From CAWBAT01 sp963810905 (GTDB lineage Bacteria > Acidobacteriota > Terriglobia > Versatilivoradales > Versatilivoraceae), in contig CAWEPG010000011.1 of the NCBI GenBank assembly GCA_963810905.1, positions 372,001-436,000 on the forward strand: DNA of 64,000 nucleotides, in the 5' to 3' direction. A model generated the notes under the pieces. The model was given only the letters and a program-made list of their open reading frames with translations. It was not told the origin of the DNA and ran no database searches. Positions 38,927 through 46,746 of the stretch are shown in pieces. Position 1 is the stretch's first letter; each line of letters opens with the position of its first letter. The position numbers and the translations under genes are program-made.

Positions 38927-39500
38927 GTCCAAGGTCCAAAACCCAAGGTTGAAGGTCTAAGAAAGAGGCAGCAAGGTAGCCAAACAATGTCCAGGATTAA
39001 AGAATTCGAGGAAATGGAAGCTTGGAAAGAGGCTCGCCTATTAGCAAACCGAATTTATGATGCAACAAACACAAGTTCACTCTCAAAGGATTTTGGACTT
39101 CGCGATCAGATGAGGCGAGCCGCGATCTCAATTCTTTCAAATATCGCTGAGGGATTTGAAAGAGGAGGGGATAAAGAATTCTTTCATTTCCTCGCTCAGG
39201 CCAAAGGCTCTGCCGGAGAGCTTCGATCTCAGCTGTACTTAGCATTAGATCGAGGTTATTTGTTGCCAGATGAATTTGACGAACTTTGCGGTCATGCCCG
39301 GAAGGTGAGCCGAATGATTTCTGGATTGATGGCATACCTCCGCGAGTCGAGAATGCGAGGCTCGAAGTATGTTAATAAGAGCGATATTCACTCCCAACCC
39401 ATTAAGGCACATTAGAGATTGAGTTGAGTCTTGGAAAATCGAATCTAGTTATTAACGCTTTTGGATCTTGGACTTTGGACGTTTAATCTGGACCTTGGAC
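38927..39500. repeat. Inverted-repeat element carrying a four-helix-bundle gene
   Basis: GTCCAAGGTCCA at 38927-38938 is exactly inverted at 39489-39500 (TGGACCTTGGAC). Degenerate copies of CCAAGGT or CTTGGAC-type words surround both ends. The unit contains a single four-helix-bundle gene and lies between PSD1 and DUF1501 genes that are normally adjacent. This looks like an insertion of the 23S-IVS-type element family at a non-rRNA site. Confidence 0.6.
38987..39415 (+). CDS. Four-helix-bundle protein (23S rRNA IVS / Avd-like family)
   Basis: 142 residues of the TIGR02436 four-helix-bundle family, first known from intervening sequences in 23S rRNA genes. It is related in fold to the Avd accessory protein of diversity-generating retroelements. 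Typical segments are FEEMEAWKEARLLANRIYD, LRDQMRRAAISILSNIAEGFERGG, FFHFLAQAKGSAGELRSQLYLALDRGYL and a final helix through SRMISGLMAYL. The fold is expected to form oligomers with a positively charged surface. The start ATG 38987 has only a weak AAGG site. It is flanked by inverted repeats and no reverse transcriptase or variable repeat is present, so it is not part of a DGR here. Confidence 0.85.
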   Translation: MSRIKEFEEMEAWKEARLLANRIYDATNTSSLSKDFGLRDQMRRAAISILSNIAEGFERGGDKEFFHFLAQAKGSAGELRSQLYLALDRGYLLPDEFDELCGHARKVSRMISGLMAYLRESRMRGSKYVNKSDIHSQPIKAH

Positions 39501-39548
39501 ATTTAACTTTAGACATTTAATTTTGAATTTTTATTTTTGGAGTAATCC

Positions 39549-40991
39549 ATGAATTGTCAGGATAATCTTAATCGACATCTTCCTCCTCAGCTAGTGACAC
39601 GCCGTTGGTTTTTTGAGCAATGTCGCGTCGGTCTAGGGACTCTCGCTCTCGGCCAGCTCCTCAAGAGTGCCGGCTTTGCTGCTACCGAGAACCCGGCGCC
39701 TCCCAACCCGCTCGCGCCCAGAAAGCCGCATCATTCTCCAAGGGCCAAGAACATCATTTACCTCTTTATGGCCGGCGGACCCAGCCATATGGAACTGTTC
39801 GATTACAAACCGCAATTAGAAAAATTTGATGGGACACTCCCTCCTCCCGAATTACTTAAGGAATACCGCTCGGCATTCATCAACCCTAATTCCAAATTAC
39901 TAGGTCCCAAATTCAAGTTTGCGAAGTATGGCAAGTCCGGGGCGGACGTATCGGAGATTCTGCCTTATACCGCGGGGGTCGTCGATGATCTGACAATTAT
40001 AAAGTCCCTGGTCACCGATGCTTTTAACCATGCTCCCGGGCAGTTGATGATGAACACGGGAACACCCCAGTTCGGAAGGCCGAGCATGGGTGCCTGGGTC
40101 ACTTATGGTTTAGGGAGCGAATCACAGGATCTGCCGGCCTTCGTCGTTTTCAGCTCCGGGAAAAAAGGTCCCAGTGGTGGGAACTCCTGCTGGGGGAGCG
40201 GCTTTCTGCCTACCGTGTATCAAGGAGTCCAATTCCGCGGGAGCGGCGACCCGGTGCTTTACCTTTCCAATCCTCGGGGTGTTGATGAAGAGCTGCAGAG
40301 GGATTCGCTTGATTCTATTCGCCGTCTCAATCAGATGCACCTGGGAATCAGCGGGGACCCTGAAATCGCAACGCGCATTAACTCATTTGAAATGGCGTTT
40401 CGTATGCAATCCAGCGCACCGGAACTCATGGATCTTTCCAAAGAACCTAAACAAGTCCTTGAAATGTACGGGGCTGAATTAGGCAAGCCCTCGTTCGCTA
40501 ACAATTGCCTCCTCGCCAGGCGTTTGGTAGAGCGTGGCGTGCGTATCGTCCAGCTCTATCATGAAGCTTGGGACCAGCACGGGAATTTAGTTCGCGATAT
40601 CAAGCAGAACTGTCTCGATACCGACAAGGCTTGCGCTGCCTTGATCAAGGATCTCAAACAGCGCGGCATGCTGGACGATACATTGGTGATTTGGGGCGGA
40701 GAATTTGGCCGCACCCCCATGGTCCAGGGTGGCAGCGATGGTCGCGACCACCACCCCAATGCATTTACCATGTGGCTGGCAGGAGGCGGTGTCAAGTCCG
40801 GCTTTACCCTGGGAGAAAGTGACGAACTCGGGTTTAATGTGGTGAAAGATAAAGTTCACGTCCATGACTTGCACGCCACCATCATGTACTTGCTGGGCTT
40901 TGATCACACTAAACTGACCTACCGTTTCCAGGGTCGGGACTATCGTCTCACCGATGTGCACGGCGAAGTCGTCAAAGAAATCTTGGCGTAA
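39549..40991 (+). CDS. DUF1501 protein
   Basis: 480 residues of the DUF1501 family, alkaline-phosphatase/sulfatase-like in fold, normally encoded beside PSD1 genes. The N-terminus TRRWFFEQCRVGLGTLALGQLL resembles a twin-arginine signal. Typical segments are KNIIYLFMAGGPSHMELFDYKPQLEKFDG, FNHAPGQLMMNTG, GAWVTYGLGS, VVFSSGKKGPSGG, RIVQLYHEAWDQHGNLV, DDTLVIWGGEFGRTPM and DGRDHHPNAFTMWLAGGGVKSG. The metal-binding histidines and aspartates of the fold are visible there. The product is expected to be exported through Tat and work with the PSD1 protein. ATG 39549 has GGAG upstream. Confidence 0.9.
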   Translation: MNCQDNLNRHLPPQLVTRRWFFEQCRVGLGTLALGQLLKSAGFAATENPAPPNPLAPRKPHHSPRAKNIIYLFMAGGPSHMELFDYKPQLEKFDGTLPPPELLKEYRSAFINPNSKLLGPKFKFAKYGKSGADVSEILPYTAGVVDDLTIIKSLVTDAFNHAPGQLMMNTGTPQFGRPSMGAWVTYGLGSESQDLPAFVVFSSGKKGPSGGNSCWGSGFLPTVYQGVQFRGSGDPVLYLSNPRGVDEELQRDSLDSIRRLNQMHLGISGDPEIATRINSFEMAFRMQSSAPELMDLSKEPKQVLEMYGAELGKPSFANNCLLARRLVERGVRIVQLYHEAWDQHGNLVRDIKQNCLDTDKACAALIKDLKQRGMLDDTLVIWGGEFGRTPMVQGGSDGRDHHPNAFTMWLAGGGVKSGFTLGESDELGFNVVKDKVHVHDLHATIMYLLGFDHTKLTYRFQGRDYRLTDVHGEVVKEILA

Positions 40992-41003
40992 GAAATTGCA
41001 AGA

Positions 41004-41020
41004 ACCGCTCCAGGAGCGGT
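41004..41020. terminator. Hairpin behind the DUF1501 gene
   Basis: ACCGCTCC (41004-41011) and GGAGCGGT (41013-41020) around one A. It lies 13 bases after the stop codon and probably ends transcription or stabilises the 3' end. It belongs to the REP-like hairpins of the window. Confidence 0.5.
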
Positions 41021-41298
41021 GGTATCATGAGTTGCGATAGGGGTTCAATCATCGTTAAGGTACAGTTTCTGAAAAATATCTATGCTGGATAAGCAGGGTT
41101 TTGATATATTTTTTATCCGTCGACGGCAGCAACCCCCTTTCGCCTTGGATTTAACGTGGGATAAATAATACTTAGGGACTGATCGGTTTGGAGGGCCATT
41201 GAAGAACTTTTCCATTCTTTTGCTGTTGGTCTTCTTCAACTCGATAACTCAATTTAATGTACGAATCTAGATTTTAAATACAATCGAGGAGAAACAAA
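41021..41298. other. Intergenic region upstream of the LEA-like gene
   Basis: No gene is visible except a doubtful minus-strand frame at 41045-41239. The last part is AT-rich and leads into a good ribosome binding site (GAGGAG) at 41287. Confidence 0.35.
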
Positions 41299-41916
41299 AT
41301 GAAGAAGAACCTTCAAGTGGCTTTGGGTCTTGCAGTCCTGCTCCTGGTGGGCATCTGTACGTCTGCCCTCTGCAGCAGCCAGGCAGCGAAAGACACCGAA
41401 AAGGCAGCCAAAGATACAGCAAAGGGAGCTGAGACCGCTGGAAAAGATACAGGTAAAGCCGCAGCAAAGGCGGGCGATGCAACTGCTAAAGGCACTGCCA
41501 AGGCCGCTGACGCAACGGCTGAAGGCGCAAAGGCAACAGCGAAAGGAACCGCCAAGGGTACAACAAAGGCAGCGGATGCAACTGCTAAAGGCACCGTGAA
41601 AGCCGCTGACGCGACGGCTGACGGTACAAAAGCGGCAGCCAAAGGTACGGCCAAGGGTACAGCAAAGGCAGCCGATGCAACTGCCACAGGCACAAAGAAG
41701 GCTGCTGGTGCGACTGCCGAGGGGACAAAGAAGGCAGCGGATGCAACTGCTAAAGGCACCGTGAAAGCCGCCGACGCGACGGCTGACGGCACGAAGGCAG
41801 CAGCCAAAGGTACGGCCAAAGGGGCTGCAAAAACAGGAGAAGCAGTTGGAGAAGGGGCCAAAGATGCAGAGAAAGCAACTGAGAAGGGCATAAAGAAAGT
41901 TGCCAAGCCTTTCTAA
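41299..41916 (+). CDS. Exported LEA-like 11-mer repeat protein
   Basis: 205 residues: a signal peptide (QVALGLAVLLLVGICTSALC) followed by a chain of 11-residue units such as KAADATAKGTV, KAADATADGTK, KAADATATGTK and KAAGATAEGTK. Composition is almost only Ala, Lys, Thr, Gly and Asp. Residues 90-120 and 145-175 are identical, a 31-residue repeat offset by 55 (five units of 11). Period-11 Ala/Lys/Thr repeats are the hallmark of group 3 LEA-type proteins, which protect membranes and proteins during drying. Export to the periplasm is expected. GAGGAG precedes ATG 41299. It is followed 24 bases later by a mini-cytochrome gene, so both may be co-expressed. The DNA repeats are in frame. Confidence 0.8.
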   Translation: MKKNLQVALGLAVLLLVGICTSALCSSQAAKDTEKAAKDTAKGAETAGKDTGKAAAKAGDATAKGTAKAADATAEGAKATAKGTAKGTTKAADATAKGTVKAADATADGTKAAAKGTAKGTAKAADATATGTKKAAGATAEGTKKAADATAKGTVKAADATADGTKAAAKGTAKGAAKTGEAVGEGAKDAEKATEKGIKKVAKPF

Positions 41917-41940
41917 AATTCAAAATCATAGGAGGAGCAA

Positions 41941-42156
41941 ATGAAAATGCTCAGGATGTTTGTCGTTCTCATGACGGCCTTGGCGGTGTTAACGGTCTGG
42001 ACTTCAATTCCAGTCACGGCGACACAGAAATATGCCAAGGAGACCGGGAAGAAATGCACAGAATGCCATACCAAGGTTCCCGCAAAAGGTGCCGCAGATC
42101 CCAATCTCACTGACTTTGGAAAGGCATTTCAAAAGAATGGCCATAAACTGCCCTAG
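41941..42156 (+). CDS. Small exported c-type cytochrome-like protein
   Basis: 71 residues with a signal peptide (FVVLMTALAVLTVWTSIPVTA). One heme c motif, C39-T-E-C42-H43, is followed by KVPAKGAADPNLTDFGKAFQKNGH, where a distal ligand could be His68. It is probably a periplasmic single-heme electron carrier. An excellent AGGAGG site lies at 41930-41935. It lies close behind the LEA-like gene and before a hairpin terminator, so the pair forms a short transcription unit. I do not recognise a named family. Confidence 0.75.
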   Translation: MKMLRMFVVLMTALAVLTVWTSIPVTATQKYAKETGKKCTECHTKVPAKGAADPNLTDFGKAFQKNGHKLP

Positions 42157-42178
42157 TTAGTTTTCACTCAATAATCAT

Positions 42179-42205
42179 GCAGACCTCCGCTTGGCGGGGG
42201 TCTGC
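42179..42205. terminator. Hairpin terminator behind the mini-cytochrome gene
   Basis: GCAGACC (42179-42185) pairs with GGTCTGC (42199-42205), and inside it CCGC pairs with GCGG. It lies 22 bases after the stop and is followed by a pyrimidine-rich stretch (CTCTTCTTCCTTC). Confidence 0.65.
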
Positions 42206-42348
42206 ACTCTTCTTCCTTCAAAACTCCTTCTCGCAGGGTGATTTCCCCAAAGCTTCCACGCTTTATATTCATCCCGAATTTAGTATCACTATTTTTCCCC
42301 GAGATTATCCCTAACCCTAAATTGCTTTGACGTCACTAGGTAAAGCGC

Positions 42349-42374
42349 GCGCGTGGGACAGCGGTCCCACGCGC
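42349..42374. repeat. REP-like hairpin, GCGCGTGGGAC/GTCCCACGCGC
   Basis: Perfect 11-bp stem with loop AGCG, the strongest hairpin in the window. It lies between the mini-cytochrome and pilin-like genes. The 42157-42562 region otherwise has no supported gene. Confidence 0.6.
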
Positions 42375-42562
42375 ACATTCCACCGGAATCAACTTGGAAA
42401 TCGTCATGCTTAAGGTGAAAATGACCGATGTACAATACTGTTGTCATCGATCGTCTTTCAGAGCGGCGGTGGTTCAGCGTTTTGGGAGTCAGAGAACCGT
42501 CCGCAACACCGGATGCATATCTGTACGGAATCAAGGATGACACAGAACGGAGGAATGGAAGC

Positions 42563-42955
42563 ATGGGACGAGGCGCTGCATTGTTAGGGCTGGTGATCGC
42601 GCTGGGAATTGGCTATTACATTTATCAAGTTCAGCTGACGCGAAATACTGTAACGAAGGTCCCGCCAAAGCAAATCATTGATACAACGGGTGTCCAAAGT
42701 GACTTGCTCTCCATCGCACAAGCGGAAAGATTGTATTTAGCGAATTCAGGGAGTTATGCCAGTTTGGAACAGCTTCAAAACGAAGGAGATTTAACATTCT
42801 CCGGAGCAAACCGCCGCGGATATCAGTATGTATCGGAAGTACAAGATGGGGCGCACTTCAAAATAACGGCAACCCCAAATGATCCTGGGAAATTGGGCTG
42901 GCCGATTTATTCCATTGATGAGACCATGCAGATCACCCAATCTGGAACTCAATAG
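42563..42955 (+). CDS. Pilin-like membrane-anchored protein
   Basis: 130 residues from ATG 42563. The N-terminus MGRGAALLGLVIALGIGYYIYQVQL is one membrane helix. The rest, DLLSIAQAERLYLANSGSYASLEQLQ through YVSEVQDGAHFKITATPNDP, looks like the globular part of type IV pilin or GspG-like proteins, without the classic prepilin Glu5. The ORF is open upstream to 42428, but the GGAGGAATGGAAGC site supports 42563. The 3' end overlaps the convergent ABC-ATPase gene by 7 bases. Confidence 0.7.
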   Translation: MGRGAALLGLVIALGIGYYIYQVQLTRNTVTKVPPKQIIDTTGVQSDLLSIAQAERLYLANSGSYASLEQLQNEGDLTFSGANRRGYQYVSEVQDGAHFKITATPNDPGKLGWPIYSIDETMQITQSGTQ

Positions 42956-44454
42956 AGATCCTGGTAGCCCGGTGTTGCCAGCCGCATTACAGATTCTTCG
43001 TGAAAATTTGGCCGATCCAGCTCGCCTGCAATCTCACCTTCACGCATGACCAGAATCCGGTCACTTAGAGAGAGCAGATCCGGCAATTCAGAAGAAACTA
43101 AAAGGATCGCCATTCCTCTTTTGGCGAGTTCTCGGATGCGACTGTGAATTTCCGCTTTGGCGCCCACATCGATTCCTCGGGTGGGCTCATCCAGAAGGAG
43201 AATGGACGGTTCGCGTGCCAACCATTTCCCCAAAACAACTTTTTGTTGGTTTCCCCCGCTGAGCAGCATGGCCAGACCATCGACTCCGGAATGACGCATG
43301 CCCAACTGTCCAACCATCCGTTCTGCCAGTTCCCTTTTCTTTCGTCTTCTCAGGACTCCATACTCCTCTAGAGATCTCATGTTTGGCAATGTGATGTTGT
43401 CTGCAATCGTGAGACCTAGCGCGAGACCATCCTGTTTACGGTCTTCGGGAACATAAGCAATGCCAGCATCGATTGAATCCTGCGGAGAATGAGTCCGAAC
43501 TTCATGGTCAGAGACAAGGACTTTCCCTGCCTGGACCGGCCTTGCCCCAAAAATTGTTTGGAGTAGTTCCGTACGTCCGGCCCCGACTAAACCTGCAATT
43601 CCAACGATCTCGCCACGTCGCACTTCCAGACTGACATTCCGTGGGAATCGTTCTGAACTGATCTTTTCGACTCGCAGAATAACCTCCCGGGAATCGAAAC
43701 TCTCCGGAGCGTGACTCACGACAATTTCGCGACCCACCATCATTCGAATCAATTCCTTCGGAGTGGTTTCAGAGATCCTTCTTCTCCCGACCAATTTCCC
43801 ATCACGCAGGATGCTGACGCAATCACAGTAAGAAAAAATTTCTTCCAATCGGTGGGAAACGTAAAGGACAATCTTTCCCATCTGTTTGAGTTCTTTCAGT
43901 ATCTCTCCCAGCCGAACGACATCTGGAGGAGAAAGACAAGCGGTCGGTTCATCAAAAAGAAAAATCTTCCCGTTTTCCCCCAGTGCTCTAGCGATCTCAA
44001 CAAGTTGCTGCTCTGCTAATCCCAGCTTGGAGGCTAGCTGCTGAGGCGCCTGCTCTCCCAATCCAACCCGAGTCATAAGTTTTTGGGCCTGCAGGAAAGC
44101 CATTTGCCAATCGACAGTTTTCCATCGAGTCTTCGGGAGCTGACCTAATAAGATATTCTCTGCGATCGATAAGTCAACCGCCAGTTCCGGCTCCTGGGGA
44201 ATGGCACAAATCCCAAAAACCCGGGGATGCCGCACACTACGATAAGTCTGACCCGTGATCTTTATTGTTCCCTTCGACGGAATCACCAGGCCGGATATTA
44301 CTTTTAGCAAAGTCGATTTCCCGGCTCCATTTTCGCCCGCCAGGGCATGAATTTCACCGGGCAAGAAAGCAAGGGTGACATCGTCCAGTGCACGAACGCC
44401 GGGGAATTCGCAGGTAATACCTTCAAGTTCCAGTGGAATAGTTTTTTCTGCCAT
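42949..44454 (-). CDS. Sugar ABC transporter, dual ATP-binding protein (RbsA/MglA type)
   Basis: 501 residues with two fused ABC domains, the form used for ribose/galactose-type importers. The first domain has Walker A GENGAGKST, the atypical signature LGLAEQQLVEIARAL and Walker B IFLFDEPTACLSP. The second has the usual degenerate Walker A GLVGAGRTEL, signature LLSGGNQQKVVLGKWLA and Walker B ILLLDEPTRGID. It powers uptake through the two permeases encoded upstream. ATG 44454 has no strong ribosome binding site. Gene order is permease, permease, binding protein, ATPase on the minus strand, unlike rbsACB. Confidence 0.93.
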   Translation of the reverse strand: MAEKTIPLELEGITCEFPGVRALDDVTLAFLPGEIHALAGENGAGKSTLLKVISGLVIPSKGTIKITGQTYRSVRHPRVFGICAIPQEPELAVDLSIAENILLGQLPKTRWKTVDWQMAFLQAQKLMTRVGLGEQAPQQLASKLGLAEQQLVEIARALGENGKIFLFDEPTACLSPPDVVRLGEILKELKQMGKIVLYVSHRLEEIFSYCDCVSILRDGKLVGRRRISETTPKELIRMMVGREIVVSHAPESFDSREVILRVEKISSERFPRNVSLEVRRGEIVGIAGLVGAGRTELLQTIFGARPVQAGKVLVSDHEVRTHSPQDSIDAGIAYVPEDRKQDGLALGLTIADNITLPNMRSLEEYGVLRRRKKRELAERMVGQLGMRHSGVDGLAMLLSGGNQQKVVLGKWLAREPSILLLDEPTRGIDVGAKAEIHSRIRELAKRGMAILLVSSELPDLLSLSDRILVMREGEIAGELDRPNFHEESVMRLATPGYQDLY

Positions 44455-44582
44455 CAGGGTAAAATTGCTCTATCGTTGTGCTCTGGGCTCCAGCAAGCCA
44501 ATCAATATTGGGTCTGCTGCCTCTTTCTTCCCCTCGCTTCAGGTTATCTTTTGAGAATTAACACAGCCCCATTGGAAGGGGA

Positions 44583-45689
44583 TTACCACTCCCCGAAAAC
44601 TTGATGGGCATTCCTTCGATCGACTCGTAACACCGGGTTCCGGATCCAACGGGGCACGGGAGGCCAGCCATTGGCCACATCCCTGATGACTCGTGCCGTA
44701 TAAATACCCTCGAAGGTTGGAGACTGCGTACAACTGCCGTAAATCTCTCCCGCTTGAATAGCTTCGAGCCCCTCTTTGCTGGCATTTATGGAGATCAATC
44801 GGACAACCCCTGATTTTCCGGCGGCCTTGATAGCTTGTAAAGCACCCACTGCCATGTTGTCGTCCTGCGCCATAATCGCATTCAAGTCCGGGTAAGTCGT
44901 CAAGAAGTTCTCCGCAACTGCCGTTGCCCGGGCCCTATCCCAGCGAGCCGTTTGTCGGTCCAAAATCTGAATTACAGGAGCAATGTGTTTTAGCTCGTCA
45001 ATAAATGCCGTAGAGCGCCAATATGTGGCATCCTGCCCAGGGTTCCCTTCGATGATCGCTACCTTCCCCTTTCCATTGAGCGCCTCTGCGGTCAACTGAG
45101 CAGCGATGATTCCTTCTTCAATCATGCTGGCCCCGACGAACCCCTTGAAATAATTCAGCGCGGAAGGCTCGGTCCAGGTATTGGTACACACCAAAGGGAT
45201 CCCCGATTCATAGGCCTTTCTCACACTGGGTACGATCGCTTTTGCGTCCACTGGCCAGAAGCATAAGACCGCGACTCCTTTGCCGATCAAATCTTCGGCT
45301 TGAGCTGCTTGCCGGGCTGGATCGTTGTTGGCATCCAAAGCAATGACATTCAAATTCAATCGTTTGGCTTCTACATCAAAAGCTTTCCGATAACCTGCAA
45401 GATAAGGGGCCGCCGTGGAAATCATTAGCAGGCCTATGGTCACCGGTTTGTTCTCAAGCCACTCCCAGCTTGTAGGAGCTTTTTCTGGAAGAATTGCCGG
45501 GAGCTTCTCAATTACTGCCTCAGCCCCTCGCAGTTGGCTTTCCTGTGAGACGCTGACCGGAGGCGATGAGGAGGTGGTCGGAGACGGTGAGCTCCCACTC
45601 GGTCTCTGGCAACCCCCTTGTGCTATCGCGATCCCCCCGGCGACGAGTGAAGAATAACTGAGCCATTGTCTTCTCGAATATTTTTGCAA
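44583..45689 (-). CDS. Sugar ABC transporter substrate-binding lipoprotein (RbsB-like)
   Basis: 368 residues of the periplasmic binding protein family 1 type (Peripla_BP_4). The N-terminus SRRQWLSYSSLVAGGIAIAQGGC has a twin-arginine-like start and a lipobox cysteine, followed by a Ser/Pro linker. Then come VTIGLLMISTAAPYLAGYRKAFDVEAKRL, IALDANNDPARQAAQAEDLIGKGVAVL and IMAQDDNMAVGALQAIKAAGKSG, the ribose/galactose-type core. The start is TTG at 45689, with AGGAGG four bases upstream. It is 115 bases downstream of the second permease gene. The substrate cannot be told. Confidence 0.9.
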   Translation of the reverse strand: MQKYSRRQWLSYSSLVAGGIAIAQGGCQRPSGSSPSPTTSSSPPVSVSQESQLRGAEAVIEKLPAILPEKAPTSWEWLENKPVTIGLLMISTAAPYLAGYRKAFDVEAKRLNLNVIALDANNDPARQAAQAEDLIGKGVAVLCFWPVDAKAIVPSVRKAYESGIPLVCTNTWTEPSALNYFKGFVGASMIEEGIIAAQLTAEALNGKGKVAIIEGNPGQDATYWRSTAFIDELKHIAPVIQILDRQTARWDRARATAVAENFLTTYPDLNAIMAQDDNMAVGALQAIKAAGKSGVVRLISINASKEGLEAIQAGEIYGSCTQSPTFEGIYTARVIRDVANGWPPVPRWIRNPVLRVDRRNAHQVFGEW

Positions 45690-45804
45690 GTTACCTCCTT
45701 TGTCTTTACCTGGATGCCTTCAGATACCTTTCAATTTCAATTCATTAAGATCCGGTTCGCGAGACTGAAGACAGCCGAACGGGATTCGAAAAAATCCGTT
45801 TACC

Positions 45805-46746
45805 CTAAACAGTCTGTGAGCGCATTCTTCCTCGCGCACTATCGATCCCTGCCACTAAGATCAAGACGGAGCCTTTAATGCTCCATTGATAAGCGGGAGA
45901 TACGTTCAGCAGATTCAATCCATTGGAGAGAACTCCGATCGTTAAAATCCCGACCATGGTTCGGAGCGTACCTCCCCGCCCTCCATAGAGACTCGTTCCA
46001 CCCAACACAATTGCGGCAATGGCCTGAAGCGGCAAGTCTTGTCCAATGATTGGCGATCCCGTATTTAGGCGCGAAGCCAGAATCATCCCAGAGAACGCGG
46101 CCAGCATCGAACAGAGGACATAGGTGGCCCACTCCCGCTTAATGATATCGATATCGGCCAGTTTCGCGGCTTTTCGATTTCCACCAATCGCATAGAGATC
46201 TCTCCCAAATTGAGTCCGGGACAGCAGGAAGTGTGAGGGGATCAAAATGCACGAATAGAAAACGATTGGGAGGGGGGTATGAAGGAAAAAGCCGCCGCCA
46301 AGCATTTCGAAATCCCCACCGGGTCCTGGAAGTGGATATCCTCGACTGACCCACAAGGCAATCCCCTGAACGCCTGCCATGGCTCCCAGAGTGACAATGA
46401 ATGAATTCAATTTGCAGGGTCCGATCAAAAAGCCATTGACGATTCCAACCAGAGAGCCTGAAAAGAGGGCAATCAGACCAGCCCACACCAGTCCTAGCGG
46501 AGCCGAGAGAACAAAGATGACTCCACTTAATGCAGTCACTGCTCCCACAGACAAATCGAGTCCTCCGGTAAGGACCACCAAGGTCAGTCCCGTCGCGACA
46601 ATCCCTTCAATGGAAACTTGTAAGAAGACATTGGAAACATTCGAAGGATTTAGGAAGCGCGGCTCCAGGCAAGCGATCAATCCAGTCAGAAGGCCGAGTA
46701 TGATCGTGGTTCTTGACTTTTCCCAAAAGTGCGATTTCCTGATCAT
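45805..46746 (-). CDS. Sugar ABC transporter permease (RbsC-like), second copy
   Basis: 313 residues, multi-pass membrane protein of the BPD_transp_2 family. It shows GLTLVVLTGGLDLSVGAVTALSGVIFVLSA and later LPLQAIAAIVLGGTSLYGGRGGTLRTMVG, the permease loop that contacts the ATPase. The start ATG overlaps the stop of the preceding permease gene in ATGA (46743-46746), so they are translationally coupled. The two permeases are related but not identical and likely form a heterodimer. Confidence 0.92.
   Translation of the reverse strand: MIRKSHFWEKSRTTIILGLLTGLIACLEPRFLNPSNVSNVFLQVSIEGIVATGLTLVVLTGGLDLSVGAVTALSGVIFVLSAPLGLVWAGLIALFSGSLVGIVNGFLIGPCKLNSFIVTLGAMAGVQGIALWVSRGYPLPGPGGDFEMLGGGFFLHTPLPIVFYSCILIPSHFLLSRTQFGRDLYAIGGNRKAAKLADIDIIKREWATYVLCSMLAAFSGMILASRLNTGSPIIGQDLPLQAIAAIVLGGTSLYGGRGGTLRTMVGILTIGVLSNGLNLLNVSPAYQWSIKGSVLILVAGIDSARGRMRSQTV

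Noticed and set aside
38987..39415. Diversity-generating retroelement, because of the Avd-like protein
   Set aside because: No reverse transcriptase, template repeat or variable repeat is present nearby.
41566..41823. Regular DNA repeats that could be taken for a CRISPR array
   Set aside because: The repeats are contiguous, in frame and code for the 11-residue protein units; there are no spacers.
41313..41906. 197-residue minus-strand frame opposite the LEA-like gene, rich in Ala, Val, Pro and Phe
   Set aside because: It is the mirror of a low-complexity coding repeat; the plus strand has the signal peptide and the ribosome binding site.
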